Shown here piece after piece: positions 54,604 through 63,937 of a stretch of 64,000 bases of DNA. Positions within the stretch are counted from its first letter, which is position 1, and each line of letters opens with the position of its first letter. The notes beneath the pieces were generated by a model. The model did not search any database. It was not told the DNA's origin and saw only the letters and a program-made list of their open reading frames with translations. Source of the stretch: Pseudomonadota bacterium (GTDB taxonomy: Bacteria; Pseudomonadota; Gammaproteobacteria; Burkholderiales; Burkholderiaceae_B); assembly GCA_023389155.1 (NCBI GenBank), contig JAEWEV010000013.1, forward strand, positions 130,806 through 194,805, written 5' to 3'. Position numbers and translations under genes: made by a program.

Positions 54604-55406
54604 CATTAAAAGTGAAGGCAAGCGCCGATACATTGGTGGCGGATGTCCCATTGGGAACGGGCGGTCTGAAGTACGTGGGATTTCAGGCGTATCACTTTGA
54701 TAAACCGGAAACTAAAGTATTTCAGAGTGAAAGCAACGAACTGTGCCTGATCATTCTGAGTGGCAAGGCATCGCTCACGGTTACGGACGCACAAGGATCA
54801 CAGCAGTGGAACGATCTGCAAAGCCGGCAATCTGTGTTTGAGGATAAGTCTCCCTATGCTGCGTATATTGCCCCGGATTCCGAGGTCACGGTAACTGTGG
54901 AGCCGGGATGTGAACTGGGCGTGGCAGTTGCGCCGGGAAATGGCACGCAATATCCGTCCCGCCTGATTCATCCTGATAGTATGAAAAGGTCCGTCCGCGG
55001 ACAGGGAAGCAATACGCGCTACGTCTGTGATATTTTGCCCGAGACCGAGCCGGCGCACAGCCTGCTCGTGGTTGAAGTCATTACGCCACCCGGAAATTCG
55101 TCAAGCTATCCTCCGCATAAACACGATCGTGATGCGATACCCGAAGAAAGCGCATTGGAAGAAACGTATTACCACAGACTGAACCCGCCTCAGGGCTTTG
55201 CGTTTCAGCGGGTATATACAGACGATCGTGATATTGATGAGTCGATTTGCGTTGAAAATCACGATGTTGTTAAAGTGCCCAAGGGATATCATCCCGTTAT
55301 CGTCCCTCACGGCTACACCTCGTATTATCTGAATGTGATGGCTGGTCCGACCCGCGTTTGGCATTTTTATAATGATCCCCGGCATGAATGGATGCTGAAG
55401 GGGTGA
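54600..55406 (+). CDS. iolB: 5-deoxy-glucuronate isomerase
   Basis: Double-cupin protein of 268 residues, normal IolB length. The metal-binding cupin motif reads SSYPPHKHDRD followed by the acidic EETYYHRLNPPQGFAFQRVY, and later VPKGYHPVIVPHGYTSYYLNVMAGP is diagnostic. It converts 5-deoxy-glucuronate to 5-dehydro-2-deoxygluconate, the substrate of the enzyme upstream. Followed by a strong terminator. Confidence 0.94.
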   Translation: MTLKVKASADTLVADVPLGTGGLKYVGFQAYHFDKPETKVFQSESNELCLIILSGKASLTVTDAQGSQQWNDLQSRQSVFEDKSPYAAYIAPDSEVTVTVEPGCELGVAVAPGNGTQYPSRLIHPDSMKRSVRGQGSNTRYVCDILPETEPAHSLLVVEVITPPGNSSSYPPHKHDRDAIPEESALEETYYHRLNPPQGFAFQRVYTDDRDIDESICVENHDVVKVPKGYHPVIVPHGYTSYYLNVMAGPTRVWHFYNDPRHEWMLKG

Positions 55407-55438
55407 ACAGAAGCCGGGTACTACACTGACAACATTAA

Positions 55439-55462
55439 GCCACGCTTGCGCGTGGCTTTTTT
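55439..55462 (+). terminator. Rho-independent terminator after iolB
   Basis: GCCACGC-TTGC-GCGTGGC, a perfect seven-pair stem with four-base loop, followed by six T. Confidence 0.92.
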
Positions 55463-56004
55463 ATGGCGCATCGGGTGTGCGTCCAGAAGTTCGATGGTGA
55501 GGGCTGATATGGCCTTTATTATGCGATAGCGAAATATCGCAATCAACTCCCAAGACGGCCATGGTTAAGGCAGGTATGTTCCAAATCTAACAAGCATGGC
55601 CAGGGCAGTGACAGTTTCACTGCCGTCCCTTCGTTCTGTCACGTCCCTGCAGAAAACATCGCAAATTCTTGTTGATCTGGTACCCAGCCATGGCGTTGTA
55701 GACAGCGTACCCACCCTATATAGGACGGATGCCGCTTTGGGCATAGGTTACTCTTGGCGCCTTTACACGGTACTCAGGTCAAGCCGTTAGTGCGCCGCCG
55801 CTAATTATATAGCTCGTCTGAAGAGCCTGTTTCAGCAAATGGTCTTGCTTGACTGAGCATCGGCACGCTTTCGTCCACGTCAGTCCAATCCGGTGCATAA
55901 ATCTTTGCGCTTCGCACCAGAAGCGTACAGTCTCGCATCGGCTTCACCCTATGATCCCGCGTTCTCCCTCTAATCACAGTTGGCATGACAATTGCTTGAG
56001 TAGT

Positions 56005-56021
56005 ATGCAAGTCACTTGCAT
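56005..56021. promoter_or_regulatory. Perfect 17-base palindrome before the second ABC operon
   Basis: ATGCAAGT-C-ACTTGCAT, perfect arms of eight bases, 72 bases before the binding-protein start. Probable operator; the XRE-cupin regulator at 61519 is a candidate binder. Confidence 0.6.
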
Positions 56022-56041
56022 GATATGCCAGAGACTTGAAA

Positions 56042-56061
56042 GCCCGGATATGAATCCGGGC
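56042..56061 (+). promoter_or_regulatory. Leader hairpin before the binding-protein gene
   Basis: GCCCGGAT-ATGA-ATCCGGGC, eight perfect pairs with a four-base loop, ends 32 bases before the ATG at 56094. It might protect the mRNA end or affect initiation. No T run follows. Confidence 0.5.
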
Positions 56062-56093
56062 CACCATTCAGATACCTATTTCAGGGAGTTGTC

Positions 56094-56927
56094 ATGCTGC
56101 TTCGTCGCGTATTCACGGGAGCGTTTGCTCTACTTATAGCCGGTGCCGCTCATAGCGCCGATTTGCTCGACACGATTCGCAATAAAAAAGAAATTGTCGT
56201 CGGTACAGAAGCGCAATTTGCGCCGTTTGAGTTCGTTCAGGACGGAAAGGTTGTTGGCTACGGCCCCGATCTGATGAACCTGATACTTGAGCAGGTTCCG
56301 GGAGTCAAAGTCAAACAGTACGATGTTCCTTTCCAGGGGATCCTGCCAGGACTGGCAACCAAACGGTTCGATTTCGTAATTACATCTGTGACTATGACCA
56401 AAGAGCGCGCGAATAAATTCGCATTCACGGTTCCTATTGCAGATGCAACGGTGGCGCTGATTACCCGCAAGGCCGATGCGCAAGTGAAAAGCGCCGACGA
56501 CATCGCCGGCAAAGTAGTGGGATCGCAGGCCGGTTCCGCGCAGCTGAAAGCCTTGCAGGGCTATATCGAGACGTTGAAAGCCCAGGGTAAACCGGAACCC
56601 ACAGTCAGGGAATATGTGAGTTTTGATGAAGCGTATGCGGATTTGGCCGCAGGACGCCTTGTTGCGGTGGCTCAGTCAAAAGCCAATCTTGCAACACTGA
56701 TCAAAGCCCGTCCGGATGTGTACGCCATCATCGATTCCCCCATCGGACCCAAAACCTATTTCGGCTGGGTGGGACGCAAGGATGACGACAGTGCGTCACT
56801 GGTCAAATTCTTTTCTGACGGCATTGCCCAGGCTGCCAAATCCGGAAAGATGGCGGAACTGCAGAAAAAATGGTTTGGCTTCACCATGGATGTTCCCACA
56901 GATACGGTTCCTGCTCCGGAACTCTGA
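56094..56927 (+). CDS. ABC transporter substrate-binding protein, amino acid type
   Basis: Family 3 solute-binding protein of 277 residues. Signal peptide ends near AHS (residue 21); IVVGTEAQFAPFEFVQDGKVVGYGPDLMNLI and TKRFDFVITSVTMTKERANKF are the expected blocks. First gene of an operon with two permeases, an ATPase, a carbamoylase-type hydrolase and a DUF1989 protein, so the ligand may be a ureido or carbamoyl compound. Confidence 0.92.
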   Translation: MLLRRVFTGAFALLIAGAAHSADLLDTIRNKKEIVVGTEAQFAPFEFVQDGKVVGYGPDLMNLILEQVPGVKVKQYDVPFQGILPGLATKRFDFVITSVTMTKERANKFAFTVPIADATVALITRKADAQVKSADDIAGKVVGSQAGSAQLKALQGYIETLKAQGKPEPTVREYVSFDEAYADLAAGRLVAVAQSKANLATLIKARPDVYAIIDSPIGPKTYFGWVGRKDDDSASLVKFFSDGIAQAAKSGKMAELQKKWFGFTMDVPTDTVPAPEL

Positions 56928-56948
56928 TAATCGCATTCACTGGAGCAC

Positions 56949-57656
56949 ATGACAATGACCGCTGCCGCTTTTTACGAACGCCTGCTCGCCTATCTGCCCG
57001 TCCTGATGAACGGCGCAGCCATGACGCTGATTGTGATGGCGGTGGCGATTGTCTGTGGTTTCATTCTGGGCGCGTGTTTGCTGGCGCTGACCATGCGCGA
57101 TGGCTGGCTTGCCCGGGTACTGCGGCTGTACATCAGCTTTTTTCGGGGTACGCCGTTACTCGTGCAGCTGCTGATGCTGTTTTACCTGCCCAATGCGTTT
57201 GGCCTGGATCTGCCACCGTTGCTGGTAGCCATCCTCGCCATGAGCTTGAATTCCAGTGCATTTCAGTCTGAAATCCTGAGGGCAGGACTGGCTGCCGTAC
57301 CAAAGGGACAACTGGAAGCCGCATCGATATTCGGTCTGAGCCCGCAACAGACATTCCGTTATGTCCAGCTGCCGCAGGTGGCGCGTGCAGTCTGGCCCGC
57401 GGTCGTGTCGGAAGCGATTGATGTGGTCAAGAATTCCGCCATCATTTCTGTGATCGCCGTACCGGACCTGGCTCGGGCCGGCCGGCAAATCGTTGCAGCC
57501 AATTATCGTGCACTGGAAGTGTATCTGACAGTAGGAGTGTCATACCTGCTGATCACAGGCGCCATTTTTATTATCGGCTCATGGCTTGGCAGCAGGATTG
57601 GCGGGGGCAGACGGGCCAGCAAGGCAATCATGACACATGGAGTGATCAGCAAATGA
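56949..57656 (+). CDS. Amino acid ABC transporter permease (first)
   Basis: Permease of 235 residues with the HisM-type loop (VPKGQLEAASIFGLSPQQTF). Starts at 56949, with a second ATG at 56955. The stop overlaps the next permease start by ATGATG. Inner-membrane part of the importer. Confidence 0.92.
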   Translation: MTMTAAAFYERLLAYLPVLMNGAAMTLIVMAVAIVCGFILGACLLALTMRDGWLARVLRLYISFFRGTPLLVQLLMLFYLPNAFGLDLPPLLVAILAMSLNSSAFQSEILRAGLAAVPKGQLEAASIFGLSPQQTFRYVQLPQVARAVWPAVVSEAIDVVKNSAIISVIAVPDLARAGRQIVAANYRALEVYLTVGVSYLLITGAIFIIGSWLGSRIGGGRRASKAIMTHGVISK

Positions 57657-58303
57657 TGATTGATCTGACGTTATTGACCCAGCTGTTACCCGTATTCGGT
57701 TATGCCGCGCTCAGAACGATCGCACTTGTGGTGGCAGGACTGGCCGGCGGCCTTGTGCTGGGGTTTGTCATGCTGATCCTGCGCGAGACACGCAATCCGA
57801 TTCTGGGGGCTTTTTACTGGGTCTACACTGCTGTGTTGCGCGGCGTACCATTTTTAATTCATCTTTTCATTGTTTACTTCGGCTTGCCCGTGGTGGGTAT
57901 TTCGCTGGATCCGTTTTCTGCAGCGGCAGTCACCCTTTCAATATATGGTGGTGCTTATTTCGCTGAAATTTTCCGCGCCTGCTGGCAAACGATTCCCCGA
58001 GGCCAGATTGAGGCGGCCCGTTGCATGGGATTGTCGCGTCGCCAGGTATTTCTGAATATTGAGTGTCCGCAAGCCTTGCGCGCTGCCGTGCCATTGATTG
58101 TGAATCAGACGGTACTGCTGATGAAGGAATCGGCGCTCGCCTCTGTGATTACCTATCCCGAACTGACCATGACCGCCGGCAAAGTCGTCTCGGAAGAGTT
58201 TGTCTATATAGAACCCTATTTGATGCTGGCGCTGAGCTACTGGGCACTGGCCGTGCTGATTCAGCGCCTGGGCAATATGCTGCGCAGACGATTTGCACTT
58301 TAA
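57653..58303 (+). CDS. Amino acid ABC transporter permease (second)
   Basis: Permease of 216 residues with the matching loop (IPRGQIEAARCMGLSRRQVF). The open frame upstream to 57581 overlaps the first permease and is hydrophilic; the ATG at 57653, at the stop of that gene, is preferred. Forms the channel together with the permease at 56949. Confidence 0.92.
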   Translation: MMIDLTLLTQLLPVFGYAALRTIALVVAGLAGGLVLGFVMLILRETRNPILGAFYWVYTAVLRGVPFLIHLFIVYFGLPVVGISLDPFSAAAVTLSIYGGAYFAEIFRACWQTIPRGQIEAARCMGLSRRQVFLNIECPQALRAAVPLIVNQTVLLMKESALASVITYPELTMTAGKVVSEEFVYIEPYLMLALSYWALAVLIQRLGNMLRRRFAL

Positions 58304-58316
58304 GGAAAACTGCATT

Positions 58317-59306
58317 ATGAAATCCCTGTCATCCGTTCCCATGCTGTCGCTGCGCGGTGTCGGCAAATCGTTTGGTGAGCACTGTGTGCTGGCAGATGTC
58401 AACCTTGATATTCAAAAGGGCGAGGTCGTTACCCTGATCGGCCCGTCCGGTTCAGGAAAAACCACGCTATTGCGCTGCATGAATTTTTTGGAAGCCTACG
58501 ATCAGGGAGAGGTCCATGTGCGCGGCGCGCTGCTCGGTTACCGGCGCGACAAGGGCGGCAAGCTGCAGCCTGAAAGCGATCGCATCATTGCCGAAGTGCG
58601 AGCGCCCCTGGCCATGGTCTTTCAGCAGTTCAATTTGTGGCCGCATATGACTGCATTGGCAAATGTGATGGCGCCGCTGACCCTGGCAAAAGGAATACGT
58701 CCCGAGCGTGCCCGGAAAATGGCAACTGAAGCGCTGGAGCGTGTCGGCCTGTCGGCTAAAGCCGAATCGCTTCCCGCCAGCCTGAGCGGCGGCCAGCAGC
58801 AGCGGGTTGGCATTGCACGCGCGTTGGCCGTCGGCCCCGAAGCCATGCTACTGGATGAGCCCACATCGGCCCTGGATCCTGAACTGGTTGATGAAGTGCT
58901 TGAGGTTATCAAATCACTGTCGCGCGACGGTATGACCATGGTTATGGTTACGCACGAAATGAGTTTTGCCGCAGAAGTTTCTGATCGCATCGTCTTCATG
59001 GAAGGCGGCCGCGTCGTGACCGTAGGTATGCCAGATGAAATAATTCATGCGCCCACCCATCCACGGGTACAGAAATTTCTGGAACCGTGGATACGTCGCA
59101 GCCTTGGGGGCGCGGCAAGACAGGTAGCGGCAAGACAGGAATCGGGACAACTGGTAGCTGGGCCAGTGGGCGCGGCGCCAGTGGGAGTCCCCAAACAGGG
59201 AGCGGCAGCGCAGGATGCTATGCGACTGAAACCGGGGCAACCGGAAGAACCCGGACAACAGGAAGCCGGATATCGGCATGCGGCACACGAGGGCAGGACA
59301 CAATGA
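58317..59306 (+). CDS. Amino acid ABC transporter ATP-binding protein with repeat-derived tail
   Basis: ABC ATPase of 329 residues, about 70 more than usual. Walker A IGPSGSGKTT ends at residue 50, signature LSGGQQQR at 156-163, Walker B MLLDEP near 177-182, switch His in VTHEM. A normal end is reached near EPWIRRS (256-262). The last 67 residues are low complexity, rich in A, G, Q and P, encoded by degenerate 15-bp repeats, and are probably dispensable. The ATG at 58317 is preferred over a TTG at 58293. The stop overlaps the next gene (ATGA). Confidence 0.9.
   Translation: MKSLSSVPMLSLRGVGKSFGEHCVLADVNLDIQKGEVVTLIGPSGSGKTTLLRCMNFLEAYDQGEVHVRGALLGYRRDKGGKLQPESDRIIAEVRAPLAMVFQQFNLWPHMTALANVMAPLTLAKGIRPERARKMATEALERVGLSAKAESLPASLSGGQQQRVGIARALAVGPEAMLLDEPTSALDPELVDEVLEVIKSLSRDGMTMVMVTHEMSFAAEVSDRIVFMEGGRVVTVGMPDEIIHAPTHPRVQKFLEPWIRRSLGGAARQVAARQESGQLVAGPVGAAPVGVPKQGAAAQDAMRLKPGQPEEPGQQEAGYRHAAHEGRTQ
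59114..59278 (+). repeat. Degenerate 15-bp tandem repeats at the end of the ATPase gene
   Basis: About eleven units of 15 bp, the first two differing at three positions (GGCAAGACAGGTAGC, GGCAAGACAGGAATC), later ones more diverged and the last with shifted phase. In the ATPase frame they read ARQVA, ARQES, GQLVA and so on; in the frame of the next gene they read GKTGS, GKTGI, GTTGS. The latter pattern is more regular. Confidence 0.8.
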
Positions 59307-60637
59307 GCGACAGCAAAAATATTTCACTGGTGAAGGCGGCCTGTCGGGACGTGGCCGAGGCAGTGGACCCGCAACGTCTTGAAATTCGGCTGCGCGGACT
59401 AGCGAAATTTGGCGCAGCACCCGGAGGTGGCGTTGCACGGGAAGCCTTGACTGCCCAGGAGCTGGCCGCACGCCGCTGGCTGGCTCAGGATTTCGCCTCG
59501 CGCCCGGGCTATACGGTTGGGATCGACGATGCCGCCAATGTGGTTATCCGTCGTGCAGGACAGTCTGCCGATGCAGAACCGGTGATGACGGGCAGTCACG
59601 TCGACACCCAGCCGCTGGGGGGCTGGCTGGATGGGGCGTTCGGGGTGGTGGCAGGTCTGGAAGTTTTTGAGGCGCTGGATACCTTGAATATCCGCACGCA
59701 GCGTCCGATTGATGTGGTGATGTGGACCAACGAAGAGGGATCACGCTTTGCGCCGGGTCTCATGGGCTCTGTCTCGTTTACGGTGCCGGCGCGTTTGAAT
59801 GATTTTTTATCCATTAGCGATAAAGAGGGTGTTACATTCCGCGAGGCACGTGACGCAGCGGTCGCCGATTTCCTTGAGTGTGCCCTGACGCAGGGCTGGC
59901 CACTGATGGCGCGTTCACTGGGTACGCCGGTCCATGCTTATGTTGAATCCCATATCGAACAGGGACCCGTGCTGGAAGCTGAAAAGCTTCAGGTGGGCTG
60001 CGTGACGGCCATACAGGGCGTACGCTGGTTTCAGATTACCGTGCCTGGTCGCAGCGCGCACGCTGGTACCACGCCACTTGCCAACCGTGATGATGCGCAG
60101 GCCAAGGCCATCGACATGGCCCACACGCTGCTGAGCTATGCAGGACAGTGCGAAGATGAAAGGCTGCGCGTCACTATCGGTCGCTGGCTGTGTGAGCCCG
60201 GATCGGTCAACACCATCGCAGACCATATCACCTTTACTGTCGATGCTCGTCATCCGGAGTCTGCTGCGCTGGATAAGGTTCGAGCTGTTCTGGAGTCCTC
60301 GCTCCCCGCGGGAGGGCAGATTGAAGTCCTGCAGGACAAGCCTACCGTTCACTTTGCGCCGGATCTGACCGAAATGAGCAATCACATCTGTGAATCACTC
60401 GGCATCAGTCATCGTGCCATGCTGTCCGGTGCGTTTCACGACGCAATGCCAATGGCCGGATTCTGCCCCACAACGATGCTCTTTGCGCCCAGTGTGAATG
60501 GCGTCAGTCATCACCCGGCGGAAGACACGGCTACTGTGGATCTGAGCGCATGTACCCGTGCACTCGCCTGGAGCCTGCTGCAACTGGCTGAACCGCTGGA
60601 GGATCTGCCGATCGAGAAAGCAGGGGAATTAGATTAA
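59303..60637 (+). CDS. M20 hydrolase, N-carbamoyl-L-amino acid/allantoate amidohydrolase type
   Basis: Zinc-dependent amidase of 444 residues, hydantoinase/carbamoylase family. Metal ligands H99 and D110 (TGSHVDTQPLGGWLDG), the E144-E145 pair (WTNEEGSRF) and a later SHIEQGPVLE are present, with the dimerisation domain in the middle. It hydrolyses N-carbamoyl amino acids or ureidoglycolate-type compounds to release ammonia and CO2. The ATG at 59303 overlaps the ATPase stop; the frame stays open upstream through the repeats but that part is not homologous. It could complete the hydantoin route begun at 3307. Confidence 0.9.
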   Translation: MSDSKNISLVKAACRDVAEAVDPQRLEIRLRGLAKFGAAPGGGVAREALTAQELAARRWLAQDFASRPGYTVGIDDAANVVIRRAGQSADAEPVMTGSHVDTQPLGGWLDGAFGVVAGLEVFEALDTLNIRTQRPIDVVMWTNEEGSRFAPGLMGSVSFTVPARLNDFLSISDKEGVTFREARDAAVADFLECALTQGWPLMARSLGTPVHAYVESHIEQGPVLEAEKLQVGCVTAIQGVRWFQITVPGRSAHAGTTPLANRDDAQAKAIDMAHTLLSYAGQCEDERLRVTIGRWLCEPGSVNTIADHITFTVDARHPESAALDKVRAVLESSLPAGGQIEVLQDKPTVHFAPDLTEMSNHICESLGISHRAMLSGAFHDAMPMAGFCPTTMLFAPSVNGVSHHPAEDTATVDLSACTRALAWSLLQLAEPLEDLPIEKAGELD

Positions 60638-60740
60638 CAGACCCGATTATCAGGCGGACAGGGTAGCCGCTAATACTGCTGCTCCTGCCCAATAGCAATT
60701 GCAATACTAATGTTTTTCAACCCAATTAAGGATGCTTACC

Positions 60741-61454
60741 ATGACCGAAGTGCTTTCACCCGTCTCAGCCGCCTCTGCTGTTGCCGACAACGGCGAACCC
60801 GTAGGACTGAACAATACCCATCGTGAGCCGATCTCTGCTGACGGCACACCTGAGCTGGATAAGATCTATGAAGTTCCTGCCCGCAACGGTCGTGCCGTGC
60901 TCCTGAAGAAAGGGCAAATCATTCGCATCATCAATACTCATGGCTCGCAGGTATGCGATACCTGGGCCTTTAAAACGGATGACCTGAGCGAGTTCATGTC
61001 CATGGAGCACGCCCGTGCGGCCATCGACCGGATTATTCCCAAGGCTGGCGATCCCCTGTTTAGCAACCGCCGGCGCGCGATTATGACGCTGACTGTTGAT
61101 ACCTCACCCGGTGTGCACGACACCTTAATGGCTGCCTGCGATGCCTATCGTTACCGCAACCTGGGCGTTGAGCACTATCATGACAATTGTGCTGATAATA
61201 TGCGTATGGCGCTCAAAGCCATTGGCCTGCGCGCGCGCGAAGTGCCGCAACCCCTGAATCTGTGGATGAATATCCCTGTGGATGGTAACGGCGCGGTGCA
61301 ATGGTTGCCACCGGCATCCAAGGCAGGCGACTATGTGGAGCTGCGCGCAGAGATGGATTGCGTGGTCGTCATGTCCGCTTGCCCTCAGGACATCGTACCC
61401 ATCAATGACAACCGGCCTGTTGAAGTACACTTCTCGGTACATTCAGGAGTATGA
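60741..61454 (+). CDS. DUF1989 (urea carboxylase-associated) family protein
   Basis: Protein of 237 residues of DUF1989. Conserved: GQIIRIINTHGSQVCDTWAF, FMSMEHARAAIDRI, YHDNCADNM, and MSACPQDIVPINDN. The ATG at 60741 has AAGGA eight bases upstream; one at 60732 is too close. DUF1989 genes accompany urea carboxylase and guanidine/allophanate genes; the biochemical role has been proposed as carboxyguanidine deiminase-like for some. Here, next to a carbamoylase and an amino acid importer, it points to nitrogen-rich substrates. Confidence 0.88.
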   Translation: MTEVLSPVSAASAVADNGEPVGLNNTHREPISADGTPELDKIYEVPARNGRAVLLKKGQIIRIINTHGSQVCDTWAFKTDDLSEFMSMEHARAAIDRIIPKAGDPLFSNRRRAIMTLTVDTSPGVHDTLMAACDAYRYRNLGVEHYHDNCADNMRMALKAIGLRAREVPQPLNLWMNIPVDGNGAVQWLPPASKAGDYVELRAEMDCVVVMSACPQDIVPINDNRPVEVHFSVHSGV

Positions 61455-61518
61455 CAAACGTTGTACGAACCCGTGGTATGACAGGCGGCATATAAACAGA
61501 AAAGCGGAACAGCAGGCG

Positions 61519-62112
61519 ATGGACACAACACCGACAGATGATGCATCAGTTCTTACTTCACTTGGCCCAAGACTCAGGCACGCACGCCTGGTACATGGAA
61601 TGACGTTGAAGGAACTGGCACAAGCAGCCCAGTGCTCTGAAAGCCTGCTGTCCCGTATCGAACGCGGACAGGCAATGCCGTCGCTCGCGAACCTGCATCG
61701 GCTGGCGCTTGCCCTGGACACGAACGTGGCCGAACTTACTGCAGCAAGCGCGTTTTCTGAATCCCCTGTACTTCGTCAAGGTGAACGCCCGGTGCTGGCA
61801 TTTGCCAATAAGCCTGGTGGCAAGTCTGGTCTGACACTTGAACGGGTCATCGTACCGATGCGAGGCCAGCTGCTGCAGGCAGACATCTACCACCTGGAAC
61901 CCAAAGCCGAAGAACGGGAACAAATCGCTCATGCGGGTGAAGAAATGGGGTATGTGATTGAAGGCGAATTCGAATTGCGGCTTCGGGACGAAATTCATCA
62001 TTTGCAAGCGGGCGACTCTTTTCATTTTTCCAGTGACGTGCCGCACGGTTACCGAAATCCAGGTAAGACCCTTACCCGTGTGCTATGGGTGAATACGCCT
62101 GCGACGTTTTAA
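61519..62112 (+). CDS. XRE-family regulator with cupin domain
   Basis: Protein of 197 residues. Helix-turn-helix at about 17-70 (LGPRLRHARLVHGMTLKELAQAAQCSESLLSRIERGQAMPSLANL) and a C-terminal cupin at about 115-190 (GEEMGYVIEGEFELRLRDE). The PuuR-like group senses small nitrogen compounds. The frame opens upstream within the DUF1989 gene, but the ATG at 61519 gives the family start. Probably controls the operon at 56094, perhaps through the palindrome at 56005. Confidence 0.88.
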   Translation: MDTTPTDDASVLTSLGPRLRHARLVHGMTLKELAQAAQCSESLLSRIERGQAMPSLANLHRLALALDTNVAELTAASAFSESPVLRQGERPVLAFANKPGGKSGLTLERVIVPMRGQLLQADIYHLEPKAEEREQIAHAGEEMGYVIEGEFELRLRDEIHHLQAGDSFHFSSDVPHGYRNPGKTLTRVLWVNTPATF

Positions 62113-62135
62113 GCGATGATGAGAGCCATCCTTAA

Positions 62136-63425
62136 TCACGCGGAACTCAGTCCTGCTGACGCCGAGAGGGAATCCACGCGCATGGGCGCAAGTAGTGGGT
62201 CGATGATCGCCGCCGGTGTGACGGCAAGCGAGGACAAGCCCAGCCACGACGCCAACAGACGCAGCTCGTCGATCAGCCGTTCTACCGTGCTGTGCGGCGC
62301 ATCGGGCTCTACATGGGCACGCTGCACAATCAGCACATCAGACTGACGATCCGCCTTCAGATCTACACGCGCCACGATCGCACCATCCATTAGAAACGGT
62401 AGCACGTAATAACCATGCTCGCGTTTGTGGGCCGGAGTATAGATTTCCAGCCGATAGCGAAAGTCGAACAGTCTCTCTGTGCGTGGGCGGTGCCAGATAA
62501 GTGGGTCGAAAGGAGAGAGTAGCGTTGCCCCTTCAATCCGACGACCGGCGCGTGCATCCTTATGCAGATAAGCCTGTTGCCGCCAGCCGCGCACCCGTAC
62601 CGGAATCACCGTTCCTTCCTCAACCAGCTGCTGCATCGGGAGCGGGGCGTCCGCCGCGGGAATACGGTAATAATCACGCATGTCATCTGCCGTAGCGATG
62701 CCCAGGGCCTTGGCCGACCGCGCAAGCAGCTCGCGTTGCGCATCCACATCAGACGGTGTGGGGGTCTGAAGAACGGCAGAAGGCAAGACCCGTTCGGGCA
62801 CGTCATACACCCGTTCAAAACTACCCCGGCGATTTGTCGCCGCGATCAGCCCCGCCCAGAACAGCCATTCGATGGCGTGCTTTACTTCGCTCCATGCCCA
62901 CATCTCCTTGGCGACGGCCCTGGTTCGCAGGTTGGTGGCGGGAGAGAGGCCCGACGCGTTTGAAAGAGCGAAGGCGGCCGATAAATCAGAAGCAGCCAGT
63001 GGCCCTTCCTCGCGGATGCGGTTCAGTATCGCGTCGGCCTCGGCTCGCCTTTCCTTGGCGAAGGGTTGCAGCTGCCGCCAGATCCCCTCGCCACGCAACG
63101 CACGTGCCATGCGCCAGCGCATTAAGGGCTGGCAATCCAGCGGCAGCAGCGACGCCGCATGTCCCCAGTACTCGAAGAAACGCTTTGATTTGGCGACGGC
63201 ATCCGTGTCCAGAAGATTGCGGTCATAGGAACCCAGGCGGGAGAAAAGCGGCAGGTAATGGGCACGCACCAGAACATTCACACTGTCTATCTGCAGCACA
63301 CCCATTTGTGCGATTGAGCGGCGCAGCTGTAATTTGCTGATGTCTGAACTACGGTTCAGGGCGTTAAAGCCCTGTGCGGTGAGGGCGATGCGGCGGGCTT
63401 CCGAGGGGGAGAGGTCGGATTTCAA
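62136..63425 (-). CDS. YcaQ-like winged-helix DNA glycosylase
   Basis: Protein of 429 residues of the HTH_42/YcaQ family. Catalytic motif QxD near the start: Q45-I-D47 in MGVLQIDSVNVL. FFEYWGHAASLLP, and the C-terminal YEIYTPAHKREHGYYVLPFLM-like block, seen here as RLEIYTPAHKREHGYYVLP, are typical. E. coli YcaQ removes bulky alkylated or crosslinked bases. Convergent with the XRE-cupin gene; alone in the window edge. Confidence 0.9.
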   Translation of the reverse strand: MKSDLSPSEARRIALTAQGFNALNRSSDISKLQLRRSIAQMGVLQIDSVNVLVRAHYLPLFSRLGSYDRNLLDTDAVAKSKRFFEYWGHAASLLPLDCQPLMRWRMARALRGEGIWRQLQPFAKERRAEADAILNRIREEGPLAASDLSAAFALSNASGLSPATNLRTRAVAKEMWAWSEVKHAIEWLFWAGLIAATNRRGSFERVYDVPERVLPSAVLQTPTPSDVDAQRELLARSAKALGIATADDMRDYYRIPAADAPLPMQQLVEEGTVIPVRVRGWRQQAYLHKDARAGRRIEGATLLSPFDPLIWHRPRTERLFDFRYRLEIYTPAHKREHGYYVLPFLMDGAIVARVDLKADRQSDVLIVQRAHVEPDAPHSTVERLIDELRLLASWLGLSSLAVTPAAIIDPLLAPMRVDSLSASAGLSSA

Positions 63426-63937
63426 GAGTGGGTTCCCTCTGTCGAAGAGGGCAGGAATTCATGCAGTGATAAATTGGGTATTACGTTTGACATCATCAAG
63501 CCGCCTATTCTTTTCCGGGGGACAGCTGAGCGTGTGGGGCGCATTGCTGTGCGTAGCCATTGTTAATATGGCATAAAGGGATACTTTAGCAATGTTTTAC
63601 CAGAATGGGAAATAGGCTATCGATGAGTTCGAATTGTGTGATTTATCGAAAACCAAACCTGCAGATTATCAATGTTGCCGCTGCTAAAAAAATGAAAAAC
63701 GTGAATCTGGCCTGGCAGATAGGCTCAAACCCCGGGTCATGCACAACCTTGCTCCATCTATCGTCGAGGCTTGCGATAAAATTTCTTCTTTGTTGGGGTA
63801 TCGGCAGAGACATTGAGCGGGTAGCTCACAAGCGGAATCGACGTTTCTGGATGTACGTTACTGCATGCGTTCCTATGAATCGGCCAGGGTTTACTAGACA
63901 CTTTTAAGCCTCATAATACTCACAGATGGAGATTATT
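63426..63937. other. Region before the IS element
   Basis: About 510 bases with no supported gene. An open frame at 63605-63907 (100 codons) has an unnatural-looking composition and no clear ribosome-binding site. The left end of the IS element must lie near 63885-63910; I could not fix its terminal repeat without the other end. Confidence 0.45.

Larger units (their letters stand above)
55463..56093. other. Gene-poor region with several hairpins
   Basis: About 630 bases without a supported gene. It holds a perfect eight-pair stem GGCAGTGA/TCACTGCC (55604-55624), the palindrome CCTATATAGG near 55715, a 17-base palindrome at 56005-56021 and a hairpin before the next gene at 56042-56061. Short open frames on both strands show no recognisable protein. 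Confidence 0.5.

Noticed and set aside
55801..56139. Opposed open frames in the gap before the second ABC operon
   Set aside because: Neither has a ribosome-binding site or recognisable sequence; the region holds hairpins and a palindrome that fit regulation better.
63605..63907. 100-codon frame before the IS element
   Set aside because: No start signal, composition unlike a protein, and it ends at the presumed IS boundary.
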